A DNA stretch of 64,000 nucleotides from Gammaproteobacteria bacterium. Lineage in GTDB: Bacteria; Pseudomonadota; Gammaproteobacteria; Pseudomonadales; Pseudohongiellaceae. Of the stretch, positions 1 through 7,713 are shown in pieces. The notes beneath the pieces were generated by a model. It was not told where the DNA came from, searched no databases, and saw nothing but the letters and a program-made list of their open reading frames with translations. How positions within the stretch are numbered: the stretch's first letter is position 1; the number at the start of each line of letters is the position of its first letter. The translations under genes and the position numbers were made by a program. The DNA lies in assembly GCA_002706685.1 (NCBI GenBank), contig PALV01000010.1, positions 124,001-188,000 on the forward strand, written 5' to 3'.

Positions 1-701
1 GATCTACCAGGGATGGTACCCGGCAGGCGGTCACAAAAATTTCCCAGGCGGGTTCGGCCGTTGCGCCACACCTGTCGTTTGGTGGTTCCAGCAAGGAAGA
101 CATCCTGGCCCTGCTGGAATCCTATCGTGAAATGGGTATCAATCGCCTGGTGGCATTGCGTGGTGACATTCCCTCAGGCACTGGCGCGGCATCACAGTAT
201 TTTTACGCCAACGAGCTGATAGAGTTTGTACGCGAAAAGACTGGCGATCACTTTCATATTGAAGTGGCCTGCTACCCGGAAATTCATCCGCAATCCGACA
301 GCTACGACAGCGATATTCATTTTTTCAAAAAGAAAGTCGATGCGGGTGCCAACAGCGCGATCACCCAGTATTTCTATAATCCGGATGCCTACTTCTATTT
401 CGTCGACAACTGCGAAAAAGCCGGTATCGAGATTCCGATTGTGCCTGGCATCATGCCAATCACCAATTTCACCAGCCTGCAGCGCTTCAGCGTCAATTGC
501 GGCGCGGAGATCCCGCGCTGGATTCGACAGCGACTGCAATCCTATGGCGATGATGTGGAGAGTATCCGTGCCTTTGGCGCCGAAGTTGTCCTGCATCTTT
601 GCGAAGATCTGCTGGCAGGCGGTGCGCCCGGACTGCATTTCTACAGCATGAACCAGACTGAACCGGTTCGACAGATCTGGCAACAGCTGGATCTGCGCTG
701 A
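1..701 (+). CDS. metF: 5,10-methylenetetrahydrofolate reductase, 5'-truncated
   Basis: This FAD enzyme reduces methylene-THF to methyl-THF for methionine synthesis in the cytosol. The reading frame is open from base 3, so the start and the N-terminal part of the barrel, including the catalytic Glu region, lie outside the window. The visible part matches MetF: APHLSF, then VALRGD, then CYPEIHP, then VDAGANSAITQYFYN, then PGIMPITNF, and the C-terminal LHFYSMN. An internal ATG at 132 falls in the middle of the conserved barrel and is not the start. The stop TGA at 699-701 is followed 15 bases later by rsmE, so the two may be co-transcribed. Identification is secure; only the length is unknown. 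Confidence 0.95.
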   Translation, partial: STRDGTRQAVTKISQAGSAVAPHLSFGGSSKEDILALLESYREMGINRLVALRGDIPSGTGAASQYFYANELIEFVREKTGDHFHIEVACYPEIHPQSDSYDSDIHFFKKKVDAGANSAITQYFYNPDAYFYFVDNCEKAGIEIPIVPGIMPITNFTSLQRFSVNCGAEIPRWIRQRLQSYGDDVESIRAFGAEVVLHLCEDLLAGGAPGLHFYSMNQTEPVRQIWQQLDLR

Positions 702-716
702 GGCTCAGGTCTCATC

Positions 717-1445
717 ATGCGTCTGTCGCGAATCTACACACCTCAACCCTTGCAAGCAGGGGAACAGCTGCGCCTGGAAGGTGATGCTGCGCACTACCTT
801 GGAAAGGTATTGCGCGCTAAAGTGGGACAGATGGTACGCTTGTTCAACGAGCAGCACGGTGAGTATCTGGCTGAGATTCAGGCGGTTGACAAACGCGGCA
901 TTGATCTGCAGCTCAACCCGTCACCAAACTGCCTGCCGGAGTCTCTGTTGCCTGTCCATATCGGACTGGGGCTGTCGCGTGGCGAGCGTATGGACTACGC
1001 GATTCAGAAAGCCACCGAGCTGGGGGTCGTTTCGGTCAGTCCTTTGTTCACCGAGCACAGCGAAGTCAAGCTGAGTGACGAACGTGCAGACAAGCGCACG
1101 GCACACTGGCAGAAAGTTGCAATCAGTGCCGCCGAGCAGTGCGGTCGCTGTACCGTTCCCACCATACATCCACCCCAGGCGCTAAGCGAATGGCTAAGCG
1201 GCGTACCCAGCGGTCAGGGCTTTATTCTTGACCCTGAGGGAAGTCATGGTTTTACCGGCGCAGCACCTGACCAGGTGTTCTTGCTGATTGGTCCTGAAGG
1301 TGGCATCAGTTCTGAGGAAATGAAGCTGTCGAAGTCCCAGGGCCTGTTGCCGGTTCGCCTGGGACCCAGAGTACTGCGCACAGAGACTGCTCCGGTCGTG
1401 GCGCTGACGGCGCTGCAGCTTCAGTGGGGCGACTTCAGGGACTGA
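717..1445 (+). CDS. rsmE: 16S rRNA (uracil1498-N3)-methyltransferase
   Basis: RsmE is a SPOUT-class SAM-dependent methyltransferase that modifies U1498 of 16S rRNA in the assembled 30S subunit. The 242-aa length is typical. The N-terminal PUA-like part begins MRLSRIYTPQPL and contains HYLGKVLRAKVGQ. The knotted SAM-binding C-terminus shows LLIGPEGGIS followed by LGPRVLRTETAPVVAL, the family signature. The ATG at 717 follows metF by 15 bases with no other gene between them. E. coli groups rsmE with gshB instead, so the metF pairing is local. Confidence 0.95.
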   Translation: MRLSRIYTPQPLQAGEQLRLEGDAAHYLGKVLRAKVGQMVRLFNEQHGEYLAEIQAVDKRGIDLQLNPSPNCLPESLLPVHIGLGLSRGERMDYAIQKATELGVVSVSPLFTEHSEVKLSDERADKRTAHWQKVAISAAEQCGRCTVPTIHPPQALSEWLSGVPSGQGFILDPEGSHGFTGAAPDQVFLLIGPEGGISSEEMKLSKSQGLLPVRLGPRVLRTETAPVVALTALQLQWGDFRD

Positions 1446-1514
1446 TCTCCCACCTTCCTTAAACGCTCCTGTCGCGTTAGGGTGTCACAACGGCACTCAA
1501 CATGAGGGGACGCC

Positions 1515-1823
1515 ATGAAATATATCTTTGAAGTACACATCAAACCTGGCTACACCGCCGAGCAATATGCTGAGGCATGGGTGCGCGCCAGCGAAATTAT
1601 TCAGCAGGCTGAAGGTGCGCGCGGCACTGAGTTGCATCGAAAACTGGATGATCCGAATGTGTTGATCGCTATCGCCAGTTGGGACAGCAAGGCGCACCGT
1701 GATGCGATGGAGAGGCAGCACAACCGCAAGGTGGCCGAGATTATTCAGGGCGCTGCGCACCTGTGTGACATCCGCCCGCTAGGCGAGTTTGCCGACCCGG
1801 ACTGGGTGGTTCCACCCCAATAA
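1515..1823 (+). CDS. Small ABM/dimeric alpha-beta barrel protein
   Basis: This is a 102-aa cytosolic protein without signal peptide or membrane segment. The start MKYIFEVHIKPGYTAEQYAEAW, the central strand LIAIASWDSKAHRDAM and the overall length fit the antibiotic-biosynthesis-monooxygenase-like (dimeric ferredoxin-like barrel) fold. Members range from quinol monooxygenases to heme-degrading enzymes and many have no known substrate, so no reaction is assigned. A GAGGGG stretch precedes the ATG. It is convergent with amtB, and its stop codon abuts the hairpin at 1831-1849. Confidence 0.6.
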   Translation: MKYIFEVHIKPGYTAEQYAEAWVRASEIIQQAEGARGTELHRKLDDPNVLIAIASWDSKAHRDAMERQHNRKVAEIIQGAAHLCDIRPLGEFADPDWVVPPQ

Positions 1824-1830
1824 AAAAAAA

Positions 1831-1849
1831 GGCCCCTCATGGAGGGGCC
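1831..1849 (-). terminator. Hairpin with T-tract on the minus strand
   Basis: An 8-bp perfect GC-rich stem (GGCCCCTC / GAGGGGCC) closes a 3-base loop. Read on the minus strand it is followed by nine T (A9 at 1822-1830), which is an intrinsic terminator for transcription arriving from amtB. It may also help to stop plus-strand transcripts leaving the 1515-1823 gene, although there is no T-tract in that direction. Confidence 0.7.
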
Positions 1850-1949
1850 GTATAGTGACGACAGAACCGTTGGGGGGTGGTCACTGTCGTGTTCTTTGTT
1901 GCCTATTGCAGAAAAACGATTCCTTGCGAGCTTACTGCGTCGTGCAAAA

Positions 1950-1976
1950 GGGCCGCCGCAAACTGCGCAGCGGCCC
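1950..1976 (-). terminator. Hairpin just after amtB
   Basis: An inverted repeat GGGCCGC / GCGGCCC has an inner CGCA/TGCG extension and a 2-base bulge. It lies 11 bases past the amtB stop and is followed on the minus strand by CTTTTG. The T-run is short, so this is either a weak first terminator backed up by the one at 1831-1849, or a 3'-end stabilising structure. Confidence 0.5.
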
Positions 1977-1986
1977 TGGTCAAACA

Positions 1987-3249
1987 TTACTTGGTGAATT
2001 CCGGGTAGGCTTCCAGGCCACACTCAGAGATATCTACACCGTTGTCTTCTTCCTCTTCAGTCACGCGGATGCCAATGACTGCTTTCAGAGCGATCCAGAC
2101 GATCAGGCTGGTTACAAATACCCAGACGAAGATGGTCAGGGCGCCGATGATCTGGCCAGAGAAAGATGAGCCGTCGTTAGTGATTGGCACCAGCAGCAGA
2201 CCCAGCAGACCACAGGTACCGTGAACAGAGATCGCACCAACCGGATCGTCGATCTTGATCTTGTCCAGGAACAGGATGCTGAATACAACCAGTACGCCAC
2301 CGATACCACCGAAGATGGTTGCCTGCAGCGCAGTCGGAGTAGAAGGCTCAGCAGTGATAGCTACCAGACCAGCCAGCGCGCCGTTCAGCGCCATGGTCAG
2401 ATCAGCCTTGCCGAACATCAGGCGAGCTGTGATCAAGGCAGCGATAAGACCACCAGCAGCTGCAGCATTGGTGTTCAGGAACACCATGGCGACCGCGTTG
2501 GAGTTGGCGACGTCTGCCAGCTTCAGGACAGAACCGCCGTTGAAGCCGAACCAGCCCATCCACAGGATGAAAGTACCAAGCGTTGCCAGCGGCAGGTTGG
2601 CGCCAGGAATAGCACGCACTGAACCGTCAGCAGCGTACTTGCCTTTACGAGCACCCAGAATCAGTACACCCGCCAGTGCGGCTGCCGCACCTGCCATGTG
2701 AACGATGCCAGAGCCAGCGAAGTCAGAGAAGCCCAGATCACCCAGTGTGAACATGCCAAATACAGCGTTACCGCCCCATGTCCAGGCACCTTCCATCGGG
2801 TAGATGAAGCCAGTCATGACTACAGCGAATGCCAGGAAGGCCCACAGCTTCATACGTTCTGCGACTGCACCAGAGACGATGGACATGGCTGTTGCCACAA
2901 ACACCACCTGGAAGAAGAAGTCAGAAGCGCCAGAGTAAACTGAACCGCCGTCAAAGCCTGCTTCAGCCTTGCTTGCCAGCGCATCAGCAACCAGTGTGTC
3001 GCCGCCTTCAATGCCAGTCAGGAAGTAAGTACCGCCGTACATGATCGCGTAACCGCTGATCAGATACATGGTGCACGATACCGCAAACAGCGCCACGTTC
3101 TTGGTCAGAATTTCGGTTGTGTTCTTGGAACGGACCAGACCGGCTTCCAGCATAGAGAAGCCTGCCGCCATCCACATTACCAGTGCGCCGCACACCAGAA
3201 AGTAGAAGGTGTCCATCGCGTACTGAAGTTCAAAAATTTGGTTTTCCAC
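1987..3249 (-). CDS. amtB: Ammonium transporter AmtB
   Basis: AmtB is a trimeric inner-membrane ammonium channel that is blocked by GlnK when nitrogen is plentiful. The 420-aa protein shows the family pattern: MWMAAGFSMLEAGLVR near residue 30, Asp176 and the first pore His184 (GIVHMAG), WMGWFGFNGGS near 230, and the second pore His343 (SVHGTCG). The start is GTG at 3249, preceded by GGAGG at a good spacing, which decides the start. It lies 34 bases downstream of glnK on the same strand, the usual glnK-amtB operon, and would be driven from the sigma-54 promoter at 3689-3704. Confidence 0.97.
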   Translation of the reverse strand: MENQIFELQYAMDTFYFLVCGALVMWMAAGFSMLEAGLVRSKNTTEILTKNVALFAVSCTMYLISGYAIMYGGTYFLTGIEGGDTLVADALASKAEAGFDGGSVYSGASDFFFQVVFVATAMSIVSGAVAERMKLWAFLAFAVVMTGFIYPMEGAWTWGGNAVFGMFTLGDLGFSDFAGSGIVHMAGAAAALAGVLILGARKGKYAADGSVRAIPGANLPLATLGTFILWMGWFGFNGGSVLKLADVANSNAVAMVFLNTNAAAAGGLIAALITARLMFGKADLTMALNGALAGLVAITAEPSTPTALQATIFGGIGGVLVVFSILFLDKIKIDDPVGAISVHGTCGLLGLLLVPITNDGSSFSGQIIGALTIFVWVFVTSLIVWIALKAVIGIRVTEEEEDNGVDISECGLEAYPEFTK

Positions 3250-3283
3250 CTTGATTTCCTCCGATTATGGGATCGACAGCCGC

Positions 3284-3655
<372 letters not shown>

Positions 3656-3688
3656 CTATTCAGCCCAGATACACCTGGACCACGTCTA

Positions 3689-3704
3689 TGCATGGCGCGT
3701 GCCA
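3689..3704 (-). promoter_or_regulatory. Sigma-54 (RpoN) promoter of glnK-amtB
   Basis: Read on the minus strand the site is TGGCACG-N4-ATGCA, against the RpoN consensus TGGCACG-N4-TTGCW. The -24 element is perfect and the -12 element has one mismatch while keeping the essential GC. It lies about 67 bases upstream of the glnK start and faces it. Together with the NtrC site at 3769-3783 it predicts induction under nitrogen limitation. Confidence 0.85.
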
Positions 3705-3768
3705 CATTGGTAATTTGACGTAATATCATGCATCTAGGCGGGCATGGCAGGATCCCGGAATCAATAAA

Positions 3769-3783
3769 GCACCATTTTGGTGC
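3769..3783. promoter_or_regulatory. NtrC (GlnG) enhancer site
   Basis: GCACCATTTTGGTGC is an exact dyad of GCACCA and TGGTGC around a 3-base spacer, matching the enteric NtrC binding consensus. It lies about 65 bases upstream of the sigma-54 -24 element, a normal distance for an enhancer that acts by looping. Confidence 0.85.
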
Positions 3784-3920
3784 GCCTTGATTTGCCAATG
3801 CACAAAAAGAGGGAGAAACCAGAACGTCCGGTTCACTGACCCGTGATAAGGATTAGCTTTTAGCAGGTGACTTATTTCGGCATAATCCAATTGCAAGTCC
3901 TAAGCCGCCGGAGGCCAACC

Positions 3921-4178
3921 TTGAATCGTAATTTGCTGGATGAACTGACCGAGCGCATCAATCGATTGATGCCGCAGGCTCAGGCCATGGGAGAGGAAGC
4001 AAAAGAGGGAATGCGCACCGCGCTGCAGCAGACTTTTGCCAAAATGGATCTGGTGACCCGGGAAGAGTTTGATGCTCAGCAGCGCGCACTGGAGCGTGCG
4101 GAACAAAAGCTTATCGAGCTGGAGGCGCAACTGACGGCGCTGGAGCAGCGTGCGGCGAACCCAGGCCACGAAGACTGA
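3921..4178 (+). CDS. ubiK: Ubiquinone biosynthesis accessory factor UbiK
   Basis: This small coiled-coil protein (BMFP/YqiC family) helps the soluble Ubi complex make ubiquinone, working with UbiJ. An ATG in frame exists at 3867, but a strong GGAGG at 3910-3914 sits 6 bases before a TTG at 3921 and the conserved sequence starts there (LNRNLLDELTERINRLMP). I therefore take TTG 3921, giving 85 aa. The C-terminal half is a predicted coiled coil rich in Glu, Gln and Leu. The 3' end overlaps the 3' end of comM by 68 bases on the opposite strand. Confidence 0.82.
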   Translation: MNRNLLDELTERINRLMPQAQAMGEEAKEGMRTALQQTFAKMDLVTREEFDAQQRALERAEQKLIELEAQLTALEQRAANPGHED

Positions 4179-5685
4179 GCCCCCTGTAAGAAGCTGCCTC
4201 GGCAATGTCTTGCGTTTCAATTTCAGCACGGCCGTCAAGGTCGGCAATCGTCCGGGCCAGCTTGATCAGGCGATGACAGGCCCGCGCCGACAGCTTCATT
4301 TTCTCCACCACCTTTTTCAGTAAGGCATCACAGCCAGCAGACAAAGGGCAGATATCGTGTAATTGCCGCGCATTCAGCCGGGCATTCAGGCAGCCAGCTC
4401 GCGCGAGCTGCAGTCGGCGGCATCGCTCAATCTGCTGCAGCGTCACGTCGAGGCCGGCTTCAGGCTCAGTATGCGTATTGCGCTGCATCAACTCCTGATA
4501 ACTCAGGCGCGCAACTTCCACATGCAGATCGATACGATCCAGCAGTGGGCCTGAGATCTTTTCCAGGTATCGCGCAATGCGATCGGGTGTGCAGCTGCAT
4601 TGTCGCTCGGAATCCCCGTAGTAGCCGCAAGGACAGGGGTTCATGGCACAGACAAGCAGGAAGTCAGATGGGAATGTTACGCGATAATCCGCCCTGCTGA
4701 TGGTGATATGCCCGGCTTCCAGCGGTTCGCGCATACTCTCCAGCACATGGCGTTTGAATTCTGTCAGCTCATCCAGAAACAGCACACCTGCGTGCGCTAG
4801 CGTCACCTCTCCGGGATTGAGGCTGCGGCCGCCACCTACAATGGCAGCGCTGCTTGCACTGTGATGGGGCGCACGAAAGGGTGGTTCGCCCCATTGCGCC
4901 GCCTCAACCGGGTGACCTGCGACTGAGCGGATTGCCGCTACTTCCAGTGAGGAGTCCTCGGGCAAAGTCGGCAACAGTTTTGGCAGGGCGTTGGCCAACA
5001 GCGTCTTGCCGGTCCCGGGGGGACCTACCATCAGCAGGTTATGCCCTCCCGCCGCCGAAATCACCAGTGCGCGCTTGGCGTGCTGCTGGCCGCTGATCGC
5101 AGAGAGTGGCGAAGCAACAGTGCGACCTTGTTTATTATGCGAAAGCGACGCTGCAGGCATTGGCTCCAGCCCTGCGCCCGCGCCAAAGTGCTGGCAGGCC
5201 TGGACTAACGTAGAGGCGCCGTAACACCGGGCACCTTTGACCACTGCCGCCTCAGCTGCATTATCAGCCGGGATCAGCACTTCACGTGTGTTGCCACGCG
5301 CTGCGATGATTGCAGGGACCACACCCTGAACGCGACGAATCTCTCCTGACAGCGCCAGCTCACCCAGAATTTCGGTAGACTCAAGACGCCTGGCGGCGAT
5401 CTGCTCAGAGGCCGCCAGGATGCTCAGCGCAATAGCCAGGTCATAACGCCCGCCGCTTTTGGGTATGTCCGCTGGCGCCAGATTGATGGTGATGCGCCGG
5501 GCCGGGAACTCCAGACCGGCATTGATGATGGCGCTCCGTACCCGCTCGCGACTCTCCTTCACGGCAGTTTCCGGCAGCCCGACCATGGACAGCGACGGCA
5601 GCCCATTGGACAGATGCGTCTCCACTGTCACCAGCGGCGCATCCACACCCTGATTGGCCCGTGTATAAACGACGGACAGCGACAT
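4111..5685 (-). CDS. comM: ComM/YifB-family AAA+ ATPase (Mg-chelatase-like)
   Basis: ComM is a hexameric helicase of the YifB family that promotes branch migration during natural transformation; the gene is also common in non-competent species. The 524-aa protein has the N-terminal Lon-like domain (SLPSLSMVGLPETAVKESRERV), a Walker A (MVGPPGTGKTLLANALP), the Walker B area FLDELTEF, and the cysteine-rich CAMNPCPCGYYGD loop typical of the family. The C-terminus is extended by an Ala/Pro-rich tail that overlaps ubiK in the convergent direction. Its presence hints at, but does not prove, competence. Confidence 0.93.
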   Translation of the reverse strand: MSLSVVYTRANQGVDAPLVTVETHLSNGLPSLSMVGLPETAVKESRERVRSAIINAGLEFPARRITINLAPADIPKSGGRYDLAIALSILAASEQIAARRLESTEILGELALSGEIRRVQGVVPAIIAARGNTREVLIPADNAAEAAVVKGARCYGASTLVQACQHFGAGAGLEPMPAASLSHNKQGRTVASPLSAISGQQHAKRALVISAAGGHNLLMVGPPGTGKTLLANALPKLLPTLPEDSSLEVAAIRSVAGHPVEAAQWGEPPFRAPHHSASSAAIVGGGRSLNPGEVTLAHAGVLFLDELTEFKRHVLESMREPLEAGHITISRADYRVTFPSDFLLVCAMNPCPCGYYGDSERQCSCTPDRIARYLEKISGPLLDRIDLHVEVARLSYQELMQRNTHTEPEAGLDVTLQQIERCRRLQLARAGCLNARLNARQLHDICPLSAGCDALLKKVVEKMKLSARACHRLIKLARTIADLDGRAEIETQDIAEAASYRGLSLRGLGSPHAAPAPSVAPPAR

Positions 5686-5803
5686 TGATGTCCTCCCTGA
5701 CGATGTCGGTGTCGGAATGTTGAAGTGTTACTAACGGAGTTATAGCTGAAATCGTGGGTTTGTGCAGGTATAGAGCGATGGGAAGTTACGGAAGGATTCG
5801 TGA

Positions 5804-7519
5804 CTACTGATGAAACCTGCCCGGTGTCGGCAGAACTTCATCAAAGCCCTGCCGGCGTTCCAGCTCTAGCATGACCAGCAGGTCGTCGTAGCTGATGGGT
5901 TTGCTGAAGTAGTAACCCTGCACCTGGTCGCACTGGTTTTCGCGCAGAAACTCGACCACATCCTGGGTCTCGGCGCCTTCGGCGATGACGCGCATGTTAA
6001 GGCTGTGGGCCAGGCTGATGATGGCCTTGACGATGGTGGCATCATCGAGGCTCTGACAGACGCCGCTGACAAAACTGCGGTCTACTTTCAGGGCTGAGAT
6101 AGGCAGGCGCTGGATATGTGCGAATGAGGAATAACCGGTACCAAAGTCGTCCAGGGAAATGGCGATACCCAGTTTGCTGAGTTCGCGCAGACTCTGGTCG
6201 ACCGCACTGCCCTCAATCATCATGGTGGTTTCGGTCAGTTCAAATTCCAGGCGGCCCGGCGCGATGTCGTGCTTGCGAATGATGTTGGCGACCGTACGTA
6301 CAAAATTCTTGTCCTGGAACTGTTTGAACGCCACATTCACTGCAATCTGGATGTGATCCAGACCCCGCGCAGAAAGCTCGTTCAGGTAACGGCAGGCGGC
6401 ATGAATCACCCAGTAACCCAGTGGCACGATCAGGCCGCTTTCCTCGGCAATACGGATGAATGCGCCAGGCGGCAGTAGCCCACGCACCGGATGTTGCCAG
6501 CGCACCAGCGCCTCGACACCCACCACGCGATTGCGGCTGATATCAATACGCGGCTGAAAATGCAGCACAAAGTCTTCTTTACGCAGGCTGCGCCGAATCT
6601 CGGACTCCAGCTTCAGCTCCTGCTGCGCCGCATCGGTCATCGCGCGGTTGTAGCGCTGCAGCGTGTTGCCTTTTTCCTGTTTGGCAGCCCGCATCGCCAT
6701 ATCGGCCTGTGCAAACAGCGCATCAACGGTCACCAGGCCCGATTCCTTGATCGCCAGGCCGAGGCTGACATTCATTTTTACGGCGTGACGCGCCAGTGGG
6801 AAGGGCTTGTTCATGGCCTGCAGAATGGCATCGCTTCGCTTTAACGCCTCTACCTCGGCTGAACCGCCAACATGCTGGAAAATCACAGCAAACTCATTAC
6901 CACCAATTCGCGCCAGACGCTGTCCCGTGGCAAGACAGGACTGGATACGCTCAGCGATCAATTGTATCAGTGCGTCGCCGGCGCCCTGGCCGTAGGACAC
7001 GTTGACCTTCTTGAACTGATCAACATCAATCAGCAGCAATGCGACCTGCGCTTCATCCAGCACATTGCTCAGGGCGCTGGCAAGCTGCTCTCGCAGCTGC
7101 TGGCGGTTACTCAGACCAGTCAGAGGGTCGGTCGCTCGAACCGGTTTGTTGATGACGGTACGACGATTGGCGCCGAAGTGGAGTAAGGCGCTGCGCAGCA
7201 ATGGCACGCTCAGCGCGGCACGGGGCAGCACTTCAAAATCTCGATGATGGCTGAATTCCGGGCTTTCTTTGTCACTGAGAACGATAAGAGGGAGGGTGAT
7301 TTTCTGGCGACTGAGTTCCATCAGCAGGCGGGCGGCTACCAGCACATCACTTACCTGGCCCCATATCATCAGGTCGCACTGCGACAGATCGCGCTTGGCC
7401 AGAGCTGCGGAGTCGGCTGGGCATCTGATCAATTGCCCGGGAATGTCAGCCATGCTTTGCAAAAGCTGATCCATCAAGCCAAAGTCCGATTCCTGTTCGG
7501 AAATAAGTAATATGCGCAC
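5804..7519 (-). CDS. GGDEF-EAL c-di-GMP protein, likely phosphodiesterase
   Basis: The 571-aa cytosolic protein has an N-terminal receiver-like segment (about 1-115) that I could not match to a canonical phospho-acceptor receiver. A GGDEF domain (about 130-290) and an EAL domain (about 305-560) follow. The GGDEF signature reads GGNEF at 206-210, so the third position is Asn instead of Asp/Glu and cyclase activity is doubtful. The EAL domain keeps EAL at 336-338, ELTET near 427-431, DDFGTGYSS from 457, KVDRSFV and EGAET, so c-di-GMP hydrolysis is expected. The gene is monocistronic, and the divergent rep gene starts about 195 bases upstream. Confidence 0.88.
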   Translation of the reverse strand: MRILLISEQESDFGLMDQLLQSMADIPGQLIRCPADSAALAKRDLSQCDLMIWGQVSDVLVAARLLMELSRQKITLPLIVLSDKESPEFSHHRDFEVLPRAALSVPLLRSALLHFGANRRTVINKPVRATDPLTGLSNRQQLREQLASALSNVLDEAQVALLLIDVDQFKKVNVSYGQGAGDALIQLIAERIQSCLATGQRLARIGGNEFAVIFQHVGGSAEVEALKRSDAILQAMNKPFPLARHAVKMNVSLGLAIKESGLVTVDALFAQADMAMRAAKQEKGNTLQRYNRAMTDAAQQELKLESEIRRSLRKEDFVLHFQPRIDISRNRVVGVEALVRWQHPVRGLLPPGAFIRIAEESGLIVPLGYWVIHAACRYLNELSARGLDHIQIAVNVAFKQFQDKNFVRTVANIIRKHDIAPGRLEFELTETTMMIEGSAVDQSLRELSKLGIAISLDDFGTGYSSFAHIQRLPISALKVDRSFVSGVCQSLDDATIVKAIISLAHSLNMRVIAEGAETQDVVEFLRENQCDQVQGYYFSKPISYDDLLVMLELERRQGFDEVLPTPGRFHQ

Positions 7520-7665
7520 TGCGCGGTCACCCTCTAACTCGAGATTACCTCAGAGTCAGTTATCGGCACTGGATCTAAAAACTACAGGTGATCCAGTTCA
7601 CATATCAAAAAATAGCGAATTCTAGCAAATTCCCAAAGCTGAGCCATCCTTTAAGGCTCATGAGG

Positions 7666-7671
7666 TATAAT
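7666..7671 (+). promoter_or_regulatory. Candidate -10 box of rep
   Basis: A perfect TATAAT lies 43 bases before the GTG proposed as the rep start. No good -35 is seen at 16-18 bases. If transcription begins near 7678, all in-frame ATGs upstream of 7714 are untranscribed, which supports the GTG start. Confidence 0.45.
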
Positions 7672-7713
7672 CCCACGCCCCGCACTTTCTTACACCAAGC
7701 AATCTTCAAAATC

